Source of the DNA: CAZPXZ01 sp965221505
GTDB lineage: Bacteria; Pseudomonadota; Alphaproteobacteria; Rhodobacterales; CAZPXZ01
Assembly: GCA_965221505.1 (NCBI GenBank)
Contig: CBDCSI010000002.1
Location: 1,240,001-1,304,000 of the forward strand
DNA: 64,000 bases
Direction of reading: 5' to 3'
The translations under genes and the position numbers were made by a program. Within the stretch, counting starts at the first letter, position 1; each line of letters begins with the position of its first letter. The notes below the pieces were generated by a model. The model saw only the letters and a list, made by a program, of their open reading frames with translations. It made no database searches and was not told the DNA's origin. Below, in pieces: positions 38,476 through 47,002 of the stretch.

Positions 38476-39393
38476 CTATGCGAGAAGCGATTCCACCGCC
38501 TTCCGGTCCGGCATCGACTTTGCCGTGCCGGGGCGGGTCACGGACAGAGATCCCGCCGCGCATCCGAAGCGGACCGCCTCGACCGGACTCGCTCCTTCCG
38601 CAAGAGCGACGGCGAAGGCGCCGTTGAACGCGTCGCCCGCTCCGGTGGTATCCACGACCGCGCCGGCGTCATACGCCGGAACGCGAACCGTCTCGTCGGC
38701 CGAGGCGTAGAGCGCGCCCTGTCCGCCGAGCGTGGCGACCACCGCGCCGGCGCCGGCCTCGATCAATACGCGCGCGCCCTTCGCCGCGTCGTCCGGCGTC
38801 GCACAGGATATGCCGGAGAGCTCCTCCAGCTCTGTCTCGTTCGGCGTGACGAAATCGCAGAGCGCCAGCGTTCCGTCCGGCAACTCGGCCGCCGGGGCCG
38901 GATTGAAGACCGTTCGGACGCCGGCCGACCGGGCGATCTCGAGCGCGCGGCGGGTGGGGCCGATCGGCTGTTCGAGCTGGGTGAGAAAGATTCCGGCGCC
39001 GGCGATCGCGCCGCTCCAGGCATCGACGTCCGCCTCGTCGATGGTGCCGGCGGCGTTCGGACAGACGACGATCGCATTTTCGCCGGTGTCTGCCAGCACG
39101 AAGATTCCCGCCGCACCCGTGCCCATGCCGTGCGGATCGCCCAACTCGGCGCGCACCCCGGCCTCGGACCAGATCCCGTGCGCCAAGGCGCCGAAGGGGT
39201 CGTCGCCGACCTTGGTCAGCAGCGTGACGTCGCCCTCGACCCGCGCGGCCGCCACCGCCTGGTTGGAACCCTTGCCGCCTGGGCCGAGAGAGAATCCCCG
39301 GCCGATCAGCGTTTCGCCGAGTCTGGGCAGGCGCTCGGAGCGAAAGACCACGTCGGCGGCAAAGATGCCGAGAACCGTAATTCTTCTGTTCAT
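38476..39393 (-). CDS. rbsK: Ribokinase (PfkB family)
   Basis: 305 residues with both PfkB signatures: GGKGSNQAVAAARVEG near 40-55 and DTTGAGDAFNGAFA near 248-261, where the aspartate of GAGD is the catalytic base. The NxxE-type motif is also present (TPNETELEELSG). It phosphorylates D-ribose at O5; closely related sugar kinases are hard to exclude, but the match to ribokinase layout is good. The gene is transcribed away from the aldolase/kinase pair at 39616, sharing a 222-base divergent promoter region. Confidence 0.85.
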   Translation of the reverse strand: MNRRITVLGIFAADVVFRSERLPRLGETLIGRGFSLGPGGKGSNQAVAAARVEGDVTLLTKVGDDPFGALAHGIWSEAGVRAELGDPHGMGTGAAGIFVLADTGENAIVVCPNAAGTIDEADVDAWSGAIAGAGIFLTQLEQPIGPTRRALEIARSAGVRTVFNPAPAAELPDGTLALCDFVTPNETELEELSGISCATPDDAAKGARVLIEAGAGAVVATLGGQGALYASADETVRVPAYDAGAVVDTTGAGDAFNGAFAVALAEGASPVEAVRFGCAAGSLSVTRPGTAKSMPDRKAVESLLA

Positions 39394-39615
39394 TCCTCCC
39401 TCCGAAGCCCGATTCCGGCGACGGCGCGGACGGGTCCGCCGCCCATGATAGTGGACGAAGCGCCCGGGCGTAGACCTGCCGGACGGAGACGACTGGTCGG
39501 CGCCGCGTCAGCCCGCTCAGGGGGGCGGCTGCGTTCCGCTCCCGCATGACGCCACAGCGGCCAATTCGCAGTACACTGCGGCCCGGCACCGACCCGCAGC
39601 AAGGGAGTACCGTAC

Positions 39616-40629
39616 ATGACCGAACGTCGCCTGGACCGGAAGCTGGAACGGATCCGGCAATCCCGGGGGAGTCGCGAAGACTTCGTCATCGCCGACGCGA
39701 AGGACCCCGACATGGGCGGGGGCCGCCAGGCGCCCGGCCCGGTTCGCGACTCGCTCGGGCGGGACACCGGCGACTCCAAGTCGCTGCCGCAGTTCGTCGA
39801 GGACATTCGCGACATCGTCCGGCAGGACGTCGTCGACGTCATGCTGGTGTCGTCCTCGGTTCTGGAACGGCTTGGCGCCGAAGCGTTCGACGGGTCTCCG
39901 GTCACGCCGGCGATCCGGGCCAACGAGTCCACCGACATCTGGGGACCGCGCGGCAGCGATTACAAGTCGCGACCCTCCCGGCCGTTCCGCACGGCGTCGC
40001 TTGGCCGTGCGCGCGAGCTCGGATGCGATCTCTGCCTCTATTCGGTCACCTTCAACAACGATCTGGACGCGGACCTCCGCAGCCTGGATGCCTATCACGC
40101 GTTCCGGGAGGACGCCCAGGCGAACGGAATGCGGCACTTTCTCGAGGTGTTCAATCCGAACGTCGATTGCGGAATTCCGGACGAGGAAGTCGGTTTCTAC
40201 GTGGCGGACTGCATTCTTCGCACGCTGGCAGGCCTCACCCGCGCGGAACGGCCGCAGTTCCTGAAAATCGCCTTCAACGGCGCCCGCCCCATGCGCGAGC
40301 TCGCCTCCCACGACCCGGAACTCGTGGTCGGGGTACTCGGCGGCTCGGCCGGAACCACCCGGGACACGTTCGAATTGCTCCACCGGGCGCAGCGGAACGG
40401 CGCGTGGATCGTCCTGTTCGGGCGCAAGATCCGGCTCGCCGAGTCCCCCCTCGACATGGTGGAGTGCATGCGGTCCGTTGCCGACGGCGCGGATTCGCCC
40501 GGGGAAGCGGTCGAGCGATATCATGCGATGCTGCAGGAGCGGGGCCTGCAACCCGCACGCTCGCTGCAGGAAGACCGGGAGATCACGGAGACGGCGCTTC
40601 TCCGGGACGACCGGCGATCGGCGGACTGA
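39616..40629 (+). CDS. Aldolase-like beta/alpha-barrel protein of sugar catabolism
   Basis: 337 residues resembling a TIM-barrel class I aldolase-type protein. It starts with a conserved region ending in GDSKSLPQFVEDI and has DVVDVMLVSSSVLERLG, a candidate Schiff-base lysine in PQFLKIAFNGARPM, and a phosphate-site-like glycine loop (VVGVLGGSAGTTRDTF). It is usually encoded next to PfkB kinases, as here (gap 23 bases). Probable role: cleave a phosphorylated sugar made by the kinase. AAGGGAG precedes the ATG. The exact reaction is not established. Confidence 0.65.
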   Translation: MTERRLDRKLERIRQSRGSREDFVIADAKDPDMGGGRQAPGPVRDSLGRDTGDSKSLPQFVEDIRDIVRQDVVDVMLVSSSVLERLGAEAFDGSPVTPAIRANESTDIWGPRGSDYKSRPSRPFRTASLGRARELGCDLCLYSVTFNNDLDADLRSLDAYHAFREDAQANGMRHFLEVFNPNVDCGIPDEEVGFYVADCILRTLAGLTRAERPQFLKIAFNGARPMRELASHDPELVVGVLGGSAGTTRDTFELLHRAQRNGAWIVLFGRKIRLAESPLDMVECMRSVADGADSPGEAVERYHAMLQERGLQPARSLQEDREITETALLRDDRRSAD

Positions 40630-40652
40630 CCGCACAGGAAGGCGAGGAAAAC

Positions 40653-41669
40653 ATGGAGCGCAGCGGCTTCTTGTCGTTCGGATCGGTCGTCACGGACATC
40701 AACGCCGTCATCGACCGGTATCCGACGGAGGACAATACGGCGATCGTGCTGGATCGCACCTGGACCACCGGCGGTCCGGCGTTCAACGCGCCGGCGATGC
40801 TCCGGCGGCTGGATCCGGGGATTTCGGCGGAGGTCCAGAGCCTGATCGGCGACGATTCGAACGGCGCGGTCGCGCGCCGCTCGATGGAGGAGGCCGGAAT
40901 CGACACGCCGCGCCTGTCCTGGACGAAGGAAACGGAACAGTGCCATACGGAGGTCATGTCGTCGCGGGAATCCGGGCGCCGAACTTTCTTCCTTCGCCAC
41001 GGAACCGGCAACCTCCTGACGCCGGATCACCTCGACCTCACCGGCAGCGCCGCCCGGATTTTCCATTGCGGCGCGTCCGGCCTGCATGCGCTGATGGACG
41101 AGACCGACGACAAGCGGGGAAACGGCTGGACGGCGGTCCTGCGGCGGGCGCGCGACGCCGGCATGCGCACCAACATGGAAATGGTCACGATGGACCCGGA
41201 AGTCCTCGGGCCGGCCGTACGCCCGTGCCTGCCGCTCCTCGACAGCATCGTCATCAACGAACTGGAAGGGGAAACAGTCACCGGTATCCGGATTCGAAAG
41301 GGCGACATCCTGGACCTGGACGCCGCGATCACGGCCTGCGAGCGGATATGCGAGATGGGCGTCCGGCAGGTGGCCGTCATCCACTTTCCGGAGGGCGGCG
41401 TCGCGGTCGACGGGAAGGGCGGTGTCTGGCGCCAGCCCGCGGTTCTCTGGCCCCGGTCGCGGGTCGTGAGCGCGGTCGGGTGCGGCGACGCCTTCGCCGC
41501 CGGCCTGCTCTACGGCCTGCACGAGGACTGGCCGGTTCAGCGCGGGTTGGAGCTCGCCGTAGCGACCGCGGCGGTCTGTCTCTCCAGCCTGGATACCACG
41601 AGCGCCATCGGGACCTGGCAAGATTGTCTCGCCGAAGCGAACCGCTACGGGCATCGGGAGCTGCCGTAG
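40653..41669 (+). CDS. PfkB-family sugar kinase
   Basis: 338 residues with N-terminal LSFGSVVTDINAVID, GGPAFNAPAMLRRLD (signature 1) and a late SAVGCGDAFAAGLLYG (signature 2; the aspartate is the catalytic base). It transfers phosphate from ATP to an unidentified sugar or sugar phosphate. Directly follows the aldolase-like gene with AGGAAGGCGAGG before the ATG. The nearby D-lyxose isomerase and ribose-type ABC transporter suggest a pentose or ketose; inference only. Confidence 0.82.
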   Translation: MERSGFLSFGSVVTDINAVIDRYPTEDNTAIVLDRTWTTGGPAFNAPAMLRRLDPGISAEVQSLIGDDSNGAVARRSMEEAGIDTPRLSWTKETEQCHTEVMSSRESGRRTFFLRHGTGNLLTPDHLDLTGSAARIFHCGASGLHALMDETDDKRGNGWTAVLRRARDAGMRTNMEMVTMDPEVLGPAVRPCLPLLDSIVINELEGETVTGIRIRKGDILDLDAAITACERICEMGVRQVAVIHFPEGGVAVDGKGGVWRQPAVLWPRSRVVSAVGCGDAFAAGLLYGLHEDWPVQRGLELAVATAAVCLSSLDTTSAIGTWQDCLAEANRYGHRELP

Positions 41670-41988
41670 CCGTCGGGGAATGTATCTGGTCACCTTTGGC
41701 GCGAGCCCCTCAGGAATCGTTAGGCCGAACTAGCGTCCGCGCATGCAATGAATTGTACAGGACGTCTCTTCAAATGTCCTTCCCAACCGATCGATCATCG
41801 GTACGACCACTTGCAACCTTTGCTAGAACATGCAACCAGGCGCCATCCAATCATGTTTACGATTTGATAGTTGCTACATAAGAACTTCGGCCGACCCGCG
41901 TGTGTGACCGAAACGTCCTATCCGCCCGCCCGAGGTTGGTAGAATGCCTGTTCGTTCCGAACACCTATCACCTCGAGGTCGCACATAG
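41670..41988. other. AT-richer intergenic strip between sugar kinase and RT-nitrilase gene
   Basis: About 320 bases. No gene was found. Composition shifts here from the GC-rich sugar genes to the AT-richer RT gene, marking one border of the insert. A hairpin lies at 41931-41975, 13 bases past the RT-nitrilase stop codon. Confidence 0.55.
41931..41975. terminator. Imperfect hairpin 3' of the RT-nitrilase gene
   Basis: Base stem CGAGGT/ACCTCG (41931-41936 with 41970-41975), a middle GTAG/CTAT part and an apical TGTTCG/CGAACA stem with a 3-base loop. It sits just beyond the stop codon of the minus-strand RT gene, so it could end that transcript or be a structured RNA element. No U tract follows on the minus strand, which weakens the terminator reading. 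Confidence 0.45.
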
Positions 41989-44900
41989 TCACAACGTAAC
42001 CCTTTCCGTCACCGTCCTGAAACCAGCAGGCGGTTGTTTCCAACGGTCGCCTCGGGAGTGACCGCGCTCAAGAAACTCTCCGATATCGTCAATCTCCAGA
42101 AACGAAATGGCAGCCTGCGGTTGCCCGTGTGTGTGGAATACTCGCCTGATGTGGGGGTCCACACTCGGTAAGTAGGCGTTGCTGCCGCCGTACAGTCCGT
42201 TATTGACGACAATGACAAGTTGAAACATATGGTAGTGAAGCGCCATGCCCATATTGTCAAACGTGTTTGTGTCTCTATTGAGCGCAGGAACTGCAAGAAC
42301 ATCCGATTGGTCCCTAAGGTCTGCGGCAAGACCAAGATCCGTTGCATCGTAGCAAACGGTGGCTGTCAACCACAGAGGATCGGCATCGTCAGAATCGGAC
42401 CACGGATACCCGATCAACCACTGACAGGGACGAAACCCGCCCAGACATGCTCCTTGATTAGAGCTCAACTCCCGCTCATTCGGTGCGAGATGAAACTTTC
42501 CCTGCCGGACCCTCCTCATCTGTAGTCCGTAAGTCTTAGAATTCTCAGGAACAATCCACAACGCCGTATTAGCTAGTGGTCCGCCGTGGAAGAGACTCTG
42601 GTACGTAAGTCCCGCGATGATCATCGCCTTATGTTCCCGTGCAAACGGCACCAAGTGAGTCTCCACGTCCAGTGGATGGACAGACAACTCCGGGAGAATC
42701 AACCAATCAAGCTTACTGTCTGCTGCCTTATGCGTCTCCCTCAAGTATAGCATCCGTTTCACGGCTGCCAATGCTGCCGATAGGTGATTGCGGTGTATTC
42801 TTCGAATCGTTGGTTCACTCAACGTAAGATCCGAACATTGAAAGTGCTTTTCGCTCGGAATCACTGTTTGAACTACGCAAGCCCGTAACTTCCTGTCTCC
42901 ACTCACTGAGTCCGGCTTCATCATCCGCAGGGGCAACACAAGCGCACCAGTAGACTTGCCTATCCGCCCGTTGAGCTCCTCTACTCTCTCCGACACACGT
43001 TTCCTCACCCCTTCAACGCAGTCTCCCACCCATTCAAATCTATCTGGTCGACGGCATCCAGGCCAGCGCAACAAGGCGAGTAGAAACGCCTCTGTCCATT
43101 CGGTAATTGGCAACCAATCGTCACCAAACGCTGGTTGGCCGGAATAGAGGCCGTACAACCGTTGAAACCAATGGCTTTCCACCTTGCGATATGCCGACTC
43201 CGACTCTCTCCAATCCGACGCACGTACTGGCCGGGTGAAATCCGGTTGCCCCGACAAGATGAATCGCAATAGGAATCCAACTTGAAATCGCCATCGCTCG
43301 TTTGGCTTGCACCACGACGGCACCTCATACAGAGAGCCTGCTGGATCCGCTGTACTCGACGAAATTCTCAGGCAGTCTACCTCGACATTCGGTCCTTGGC
43401 CAGTTACGTTTAGTGTAACCTGACACGGTGTTATTACCTCTGGCGGGCGCGTGTTCCTCCCCAACTGCTTGAGGAGTGCCAACGTGAACTTAAGGAGAGA
43501 GAGCTCATCACGTAGGGGGCCCGTTGGGTGCGTATTCCGAATAATTTGTGCAAGCGTATCACAATCGCTGTGAGATTCATGCGCGATTGGACATAGATCA
43601 TCGCGAAGGCGCACCGGGAAGGACATATAGTTGTTGGTGTTCGTTTCCGGCGTCATGACTTCAAGTAGGAACGTTGGATCTCTGCGGGCGAGTTCCATTA
43701 CCGTTGATTGTTCTCCCTGCGGTTGCGAGTGTGTTGTTTGCAGTATTTGTCCCATACCTGCCCTTGTAAGCTCAATTGCCTGTTCTTTCTCTGCAAATCC
43801 CCGCCTTGCGAGTACTGCTAGAGTCGCGAATTCTGAATTGTCTGATCGTGCGATGTGGCTCGCGTCACCGCGAAGGAATAGTATAAGCTGCCGGTAGTGT
43901 TGCGTTTCCAGAGCAGTTCCCCTTCGCGTAACCGCTGCCGCCGCAGGGTTGAAGGCAGCGAGAGTCAGCAATGCCTGCTGCCTGAGGTACCAAGGTATCT
44001 TCGAGTTCGGTAGCGCGACAAGGCGCGCCGCCTCCTTGCACAGCAGTTCGCGGAACGCATCAAGATCTACTTTCGCCGGCAAGGTCTCCCTGTCCGCTAC
44101 GAAGCCCGTCTCTGTTGCTCCCGCCCGGAGCACTTCAGCAAGACAGTACCAGGCGACTCGCCGGGGCGCTCCTCGGCCTCCACCCTTCTTGGTGTACGGT
44201 TTCAGCAACATTAGTACATTGCGTAATACTTCGGCATCCGGCCAAAGGTCTAGTCCAATCCGGAGCAATCGAACGTTTGACGGATCTCCGATCCAGCGAT
44301 GGATAAGATCCAATGCGAACGCCTGAGCGTCCTCATCGAGTTCGGCTCGGGTTATCCTCAGACGCGTTTGCTCTTCCCGGACTACCGAAGCGTTGTCAGG
44401 CATGCGCAATGGCTTCGCATCGCTGACTAGCGATACCTCTTCGTCGTAGAGCAGAGGTCTGATTGAGCGGAAGGTCCTTCGAAAGCGCGCTGCACTAAAC
44501 CTGGCGACCGTTTCGTCTCTTACGTCTGGAACCGGCGTAAATCGCCAGGCCTCTTCATTCTTGGCGCCAAACGAGTCCTGCCTTCGCATCAGTCCACGGA
44601 TTGCATCGAGAGTTTCCCCACCGCCGAGTGCATCGAGTCCACCGGACACCGCTGCCTGTATCCGGTTCATCTTTGCGTGCTGCCGTATTAGCGGTCGTTC
44701 TTCTCCGTTGAGCGCGACTATCGCGGTTTTTTCCTCAGATACTTGGAGTCCTGGAGCCGTCTCGTTCAGAACCCCACTGAGCCACTTTGTGACGCTTTCC
44801 GCGAGGCACTCATTTGAAAAAACTGAGGCGGGACTGGTAGTGATCAGGATTCTCAGGTCGTCAACATATCGGCATGCATCTGCGAGCTGTATACCAGGAA

Positions 44901-45810
44901 TGATGTCGGTGCCGATCGCCCCGCGCAAGGCGGTGTCGAAAGACAGCAGTACGAGATTTGCGAAGAAGCCGGAGGCGACCAGGCCCTGCGGCAGCGATAC
45001 CCGCGTGAAGTCCTCGATTTCCGTCCGCCTAGCGTAAACTCGAGTGGATTCTTCGTCGCGGGAATGCCACTTCCAGTTCAACACGGATTCCGCTAAGGCA
45101 AAGAACGCAGGATCATCGCCGTCGCAACGAATTCTGTCCATCGCCGCTGCAAGTATATCCGGGTGAACGCGGTCATAGAATTGCCGAAGATCTGAGTGGA
45201 TGAGAAATGCACGGTCCTGATTGGATTCAGGAATCGACTTGAACACGACGTCCGGTCGCGAGATGAACATTTGATAGTCTTGCGAGTAGGCACGGTAGAG
45301 TTTGGTCGATCCCCAGCGATGTCGAAGCCCATTCCCAGTTGCGTCGCAGACCAACCTATGTCCGTATGAAATAACGCGTCTTCGTGACTCTGGCCCACTT
45401 AGAGATTCACGCGGATCCCCCTGTATCGTCTCGACTCGATCCGCGAGGCAAAGCATGAGGGCCGTCGCCAACACCTGATCCGATAGGCTCACGTGGGCAA
45501 GAGGACGGAGTCGTACTGTGTTCGTCGGTTTCTTGACGGGTTTCCACTCGCCACCTTTTACGTGCCAGTGTTCGCTCTTTGGAGCCATTATAACGCGCAG
45601 CGCATCGGTCTTCCAAGTCTCGGGGGACCGCAGTCGTTCCCGGATTTCGCCGATAAACCTGGGAAGATTCACGGACGCGCGGTCCAAAGCAAGTGTGTCA
45701 GAGAACCAATTGTGATAGCGGATAAACGGAGCGGTCTTCTTCCACGCCTGAACGAGTACATACTCTTCTTGAAGTAAGTCTAGTCGCGGTTCCAGTGTTT
45801 CTGGCATCAT
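41989..45810 (-). CDS. drt1: Reverse transcriptase-nitrilase fusion, DRT type 1 (UG1)-like defence protein
   Basis: 1,273 residues. The N-terminal RT (about 95-430) shows motif A SDLRQFYDRVH (206-216), motif B SLPQGLVASG (272-281) and catalytic YVDD (315-318), flanked by a motif D/E-like SEEKTAIV. A helical middle (about 480-950) has no recognised domain. The C-terminal carbon-nitrogen hydrolase (about 975-1273) keeps the full triad: E1041 (LPELSVH), K1105 (GKFHLAPNE) and C1153 (TVCYDATD). RT-nitrilase fusions of the unknown-group RTs are known anti-phage (DRT type 1) genes; UG5-type nitrilase RTs are the alternative. Two ATGs begin the frame; AGGGAT suits the second (45807) better. AT-richer than its neighbours, with no partner gene. 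Confidence 0.88.
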   Translation of the reverse strand: MMPETLEPRLDLLQEEYVLVQAWKKTAPFIRYHNWFSDTLALDRASVNLPRFIGEIRERLRSPETWKTDALRVIMAPKSEHWHVKGGEWKPVKKPTNTVRLRPLAHVSLSDQVLATALMLCLADRVETIQGDPRESLSGPESRRRVISYGHRLVCDATGNGLRHRWGSTKLYRAYSQDYQMFISRPDVVFKSIPESNQDRAFLIHSDLRQFYDRVHPDILAAAMDRIRCDGDDPAFFALAESVLNWKWHSRDEESTRVYARRTEIEDFTRVSLPQGLVASGFFANLVLLSFDTALRGAIGTDIIPGIQLADACRYVDDLRILITTSPASVFSNECLAESVTKWLSGVLNETAPGLQVSEEKTAIVALNGEERPLIRQHAKMNRIQAAVSGGLDALGGGETLDAIRGLMRRQDSFGAKNEEAWRFTPVPDVRDETVARFSAARFRRTFRSIRPLLYDEEVSLVSDAKPLRMPDNASVVREEQTRLRITRAELDEDAQAFALDLIHRWIGDPSNVRLLRIGLDLWPDAEVLRNVLMLLKPYTKKGGGRGAPRRVAWYCLAEVLRAGATETGFVADRETLPAKVDLDAFRELLCKEAARLVALPNSKIPWYLRQQALLTLAAFNPAAAAVTRRGTALETQHYRQLILFLRGDASHIARSDNSEFATLAVLARRGFAEKEQAIELTRAGMGQILQTTHSQPQGEQSTVMELARRDPTFLLEVMTPETNTNNYMSFPVRLRDDLCPIAHESHSDCDTLAQIIRNTHPTGPLRDELSLLKFTLALLKQLGRNTRPPEVITPCQVTLNVTGQGPNVEVDCLRISSSTADPAGSLYEVPSWCKPNERWRFQVGFLLRFILSGQPDFTRPVRASDWRESESAYRKVESHWFQRLYGLYSGQPAFGDDWLPITEWTEAFLLALLRWPGCRRPDRFEWVGDCVEGVRKRVSERVEELNGRIGKSTGALVLPLRMMKPDSVSGDRKLRACVVQTVIPSEKHFQCSDLTLSEPTIRRIHRNHLSAALAAVKRMLYLRETHKAADSKLDWLILPELSVHPLDVETHLVPFAREHKAMIIAGLTYQSLFHGGPLANTALWIVPENSKTYGLQMRRVRQGKFHLAPNERELSSNQGACLGGFRPCQWLIGYPWSDSDDADPLWLTATVCYDATDLGLAADLRDQSDVLAVPALNRDTNTFDNMGMALHYHMFQLVIVVNNGLYGGSNAYLPSVDPHIRRVFHTHGQPQAAISFLEIDDIGEFLERGHSRGDRWKQPPAGFRTVTERVTL

Positions 45811-45853
45811 ATCCCTACTTGTGGTTGTGGTACTTTACTCAGCTCAGCTCTCA

Positions 45854-45870
45854 CGTGCGATTCGCACGTA
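45854..45870. promoter_or_regulatory. Perfect 8-bp inverted repeat upstream of the RT-nitrilase gene
   Basis: ACGTGCGA (45854-45861) and TCGCACGT (45863-45870) form a palindrome around one central base, 44-60 bases upstream of the RT start. The spacing suits an operator for a dimeric repressor or activator; no cognate regulator is encoded nearby. It could also be chance or part of a transcript hairpin. Confidence 0.4.
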
Positions 45871-45908
45871 CGAGCCGTGTTGCGAGGCTGACCGCTTGGT
45901 TGCACAAT

Positions 45909-45920
45909 TGGTAGAATGCG
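45909..45920 (+). repeat. 12-bp direct repeat TTGGTAGAATGC flanking the RT-nitrilase gene (right copy)
   Basis: TTGGTAGAATGC at 45909-45920 is exactly repeated at 41936-41947, on the other side of the RT gene. A shorter relative (CTGGTAGAAT) is at 46127-46136, and TTGCTAGAATGC precedes tRNA-Gln at 50040. The shared TAGAAT looks like a -10 promoter element in this genome, so these may be promoters instead of insertion borders. Confidence 0.35.
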
Positions 45921-46252
45921 TTCGCCGTCGATTCGCGAACGGTCTGGCAATCGAGATAATTCACACTCCACTGAGAGCGCGCTCGCAAAATCGGTCGAGG
46001 CGTGACATCACGAACCTGTTTGCCCGTCGACTGGATTCCCTTACGCCATCGTGCATATTATAGGCTGTTCGAGACCGCAACCTCATGACAATACCTTGAT
46101 CAATTCTGTGGGACACTGTTGTGCGGCTGGTAGAATCTTGCGAACCAGTTAGTGGGGTACAGTTTCTCCCCTCTGCCCGTCCCATTGTCCCCTTTCGTCG
46201 CGAACACCGCGTCGATTCTCCGTCTGAGCAGTCCCGGTTGCCCGTCCGCGCC

Positions 46253-47002
46253 TCAACCGGCGACCATCAAGCGCACCACTTCGTCGCTCGTCGTCTCGCT
46301 GGTCCGCGCCTCGCCGACTTTTTCGCTCCGGCGCAAAACGATGATGCGATCGCTCACCGCGAGGATGTCGCTCATGTTGTGGGATATGAAGATCACCGCG
46401 ACGTTGTTCTCTCTCAGGCCCCGGATCAACTGCATGACCTTTCGCTGCTCCGGCACGCCGAGCGCCGCCGTCGGCTCGTCCATGATCAGCACTTCGGCCT
46501 GCCAGAAGATCGCCCGGCCGATCGCCACCGCCTGCCGCTGCCCGCCAGACAGGCGCCGGACCGGCTGCGCCAGCGCCGTCGCCGGCAGCTCGATATCGAG
46601 AGTCTCCAGCACGGAGAACGACTCGTCCCGCATCCGCTTGCGGTCGATCGAAGGCAGCAGGCCGAAGAGCCGGCGCACCGGCTCCCGCCCCAAAAACACG
46701 TTCGAGCCCACGTCCAGGTTGTCGGCCAGCGCCAGGTCCTGGTAGATCGTCTCGATCCCCATCTCGCGCGCGGTCCGCGGATTCGGAAACTCCACCGACT
46801 CGCCCCGGTAGACGATCTCGCCGCCGTCGGGCTGGTGCACGCCGGACAGGAGCTTGATCAGGGTCGACTTGCCCGCCCCGTTGTCGCCCGCGAGCGCCAG
46901 GACCTCGCCCCGGTGCAAATCGAACGAGACCTCGTTCAGCGCCAGCACGCCGCCGAAGCGCTTGGTCAGGCCGCGGCCCGAGAGGATCGGCTCAGTCTCC
47001 AT
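46253..47002 (-). CDS. Sugar ABC transporter ATP-binding protein (ribose/fructose type, single domain)
   Basis: 249 residues: Walker A GDNGAGKST, signature LSGGQRQA, Walker B LIMDEPTAALG and H-loop ISHNMSD. The single-ATPase layout is like FrcA, not the double RbsA. It energises uptake with the permease whose gene it overlaps by 11 bases. It is the last gene of a permease/binding-protein operon read on the minus strand. Confidence 0.9.
   Translation of the reverse strand: METEPILSGRGLTKRFGGVLALNEVSFDLHRGEVLALAGDNGAGKSTLIKLLSGVHQPDGGEIVYRGESVEFPNPRTAREMGIETIYQDLALADNLDVGSNVFLGREPVRRLFGLLPSIDRKRMRDESFSVLETLDIELPATALAQPVRRLSGGQRQAVAIGRAIFWQAEVLIMDEPTAALGVPEQRKVMQLIRGLRENNVAVIFISHNMSDILAVSDRIIVLRRSEKVGEARTSETTSDEVVRLMVAG

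Larger units (their letters stand above)
45811..46252. other. Non-coding strip between RT-nitrilase gene and sugar ABC ATPase
   Basis: About 440 bases without a supported gene. It holds the inverted repeat at 45854, and plus-strand TAGAAT boxes at 45913 and 46131 that could start short RNAs. The right border of the AT-richer insert lies near 46190, where GC-rich sequence resumes. Confidence 0.45.
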
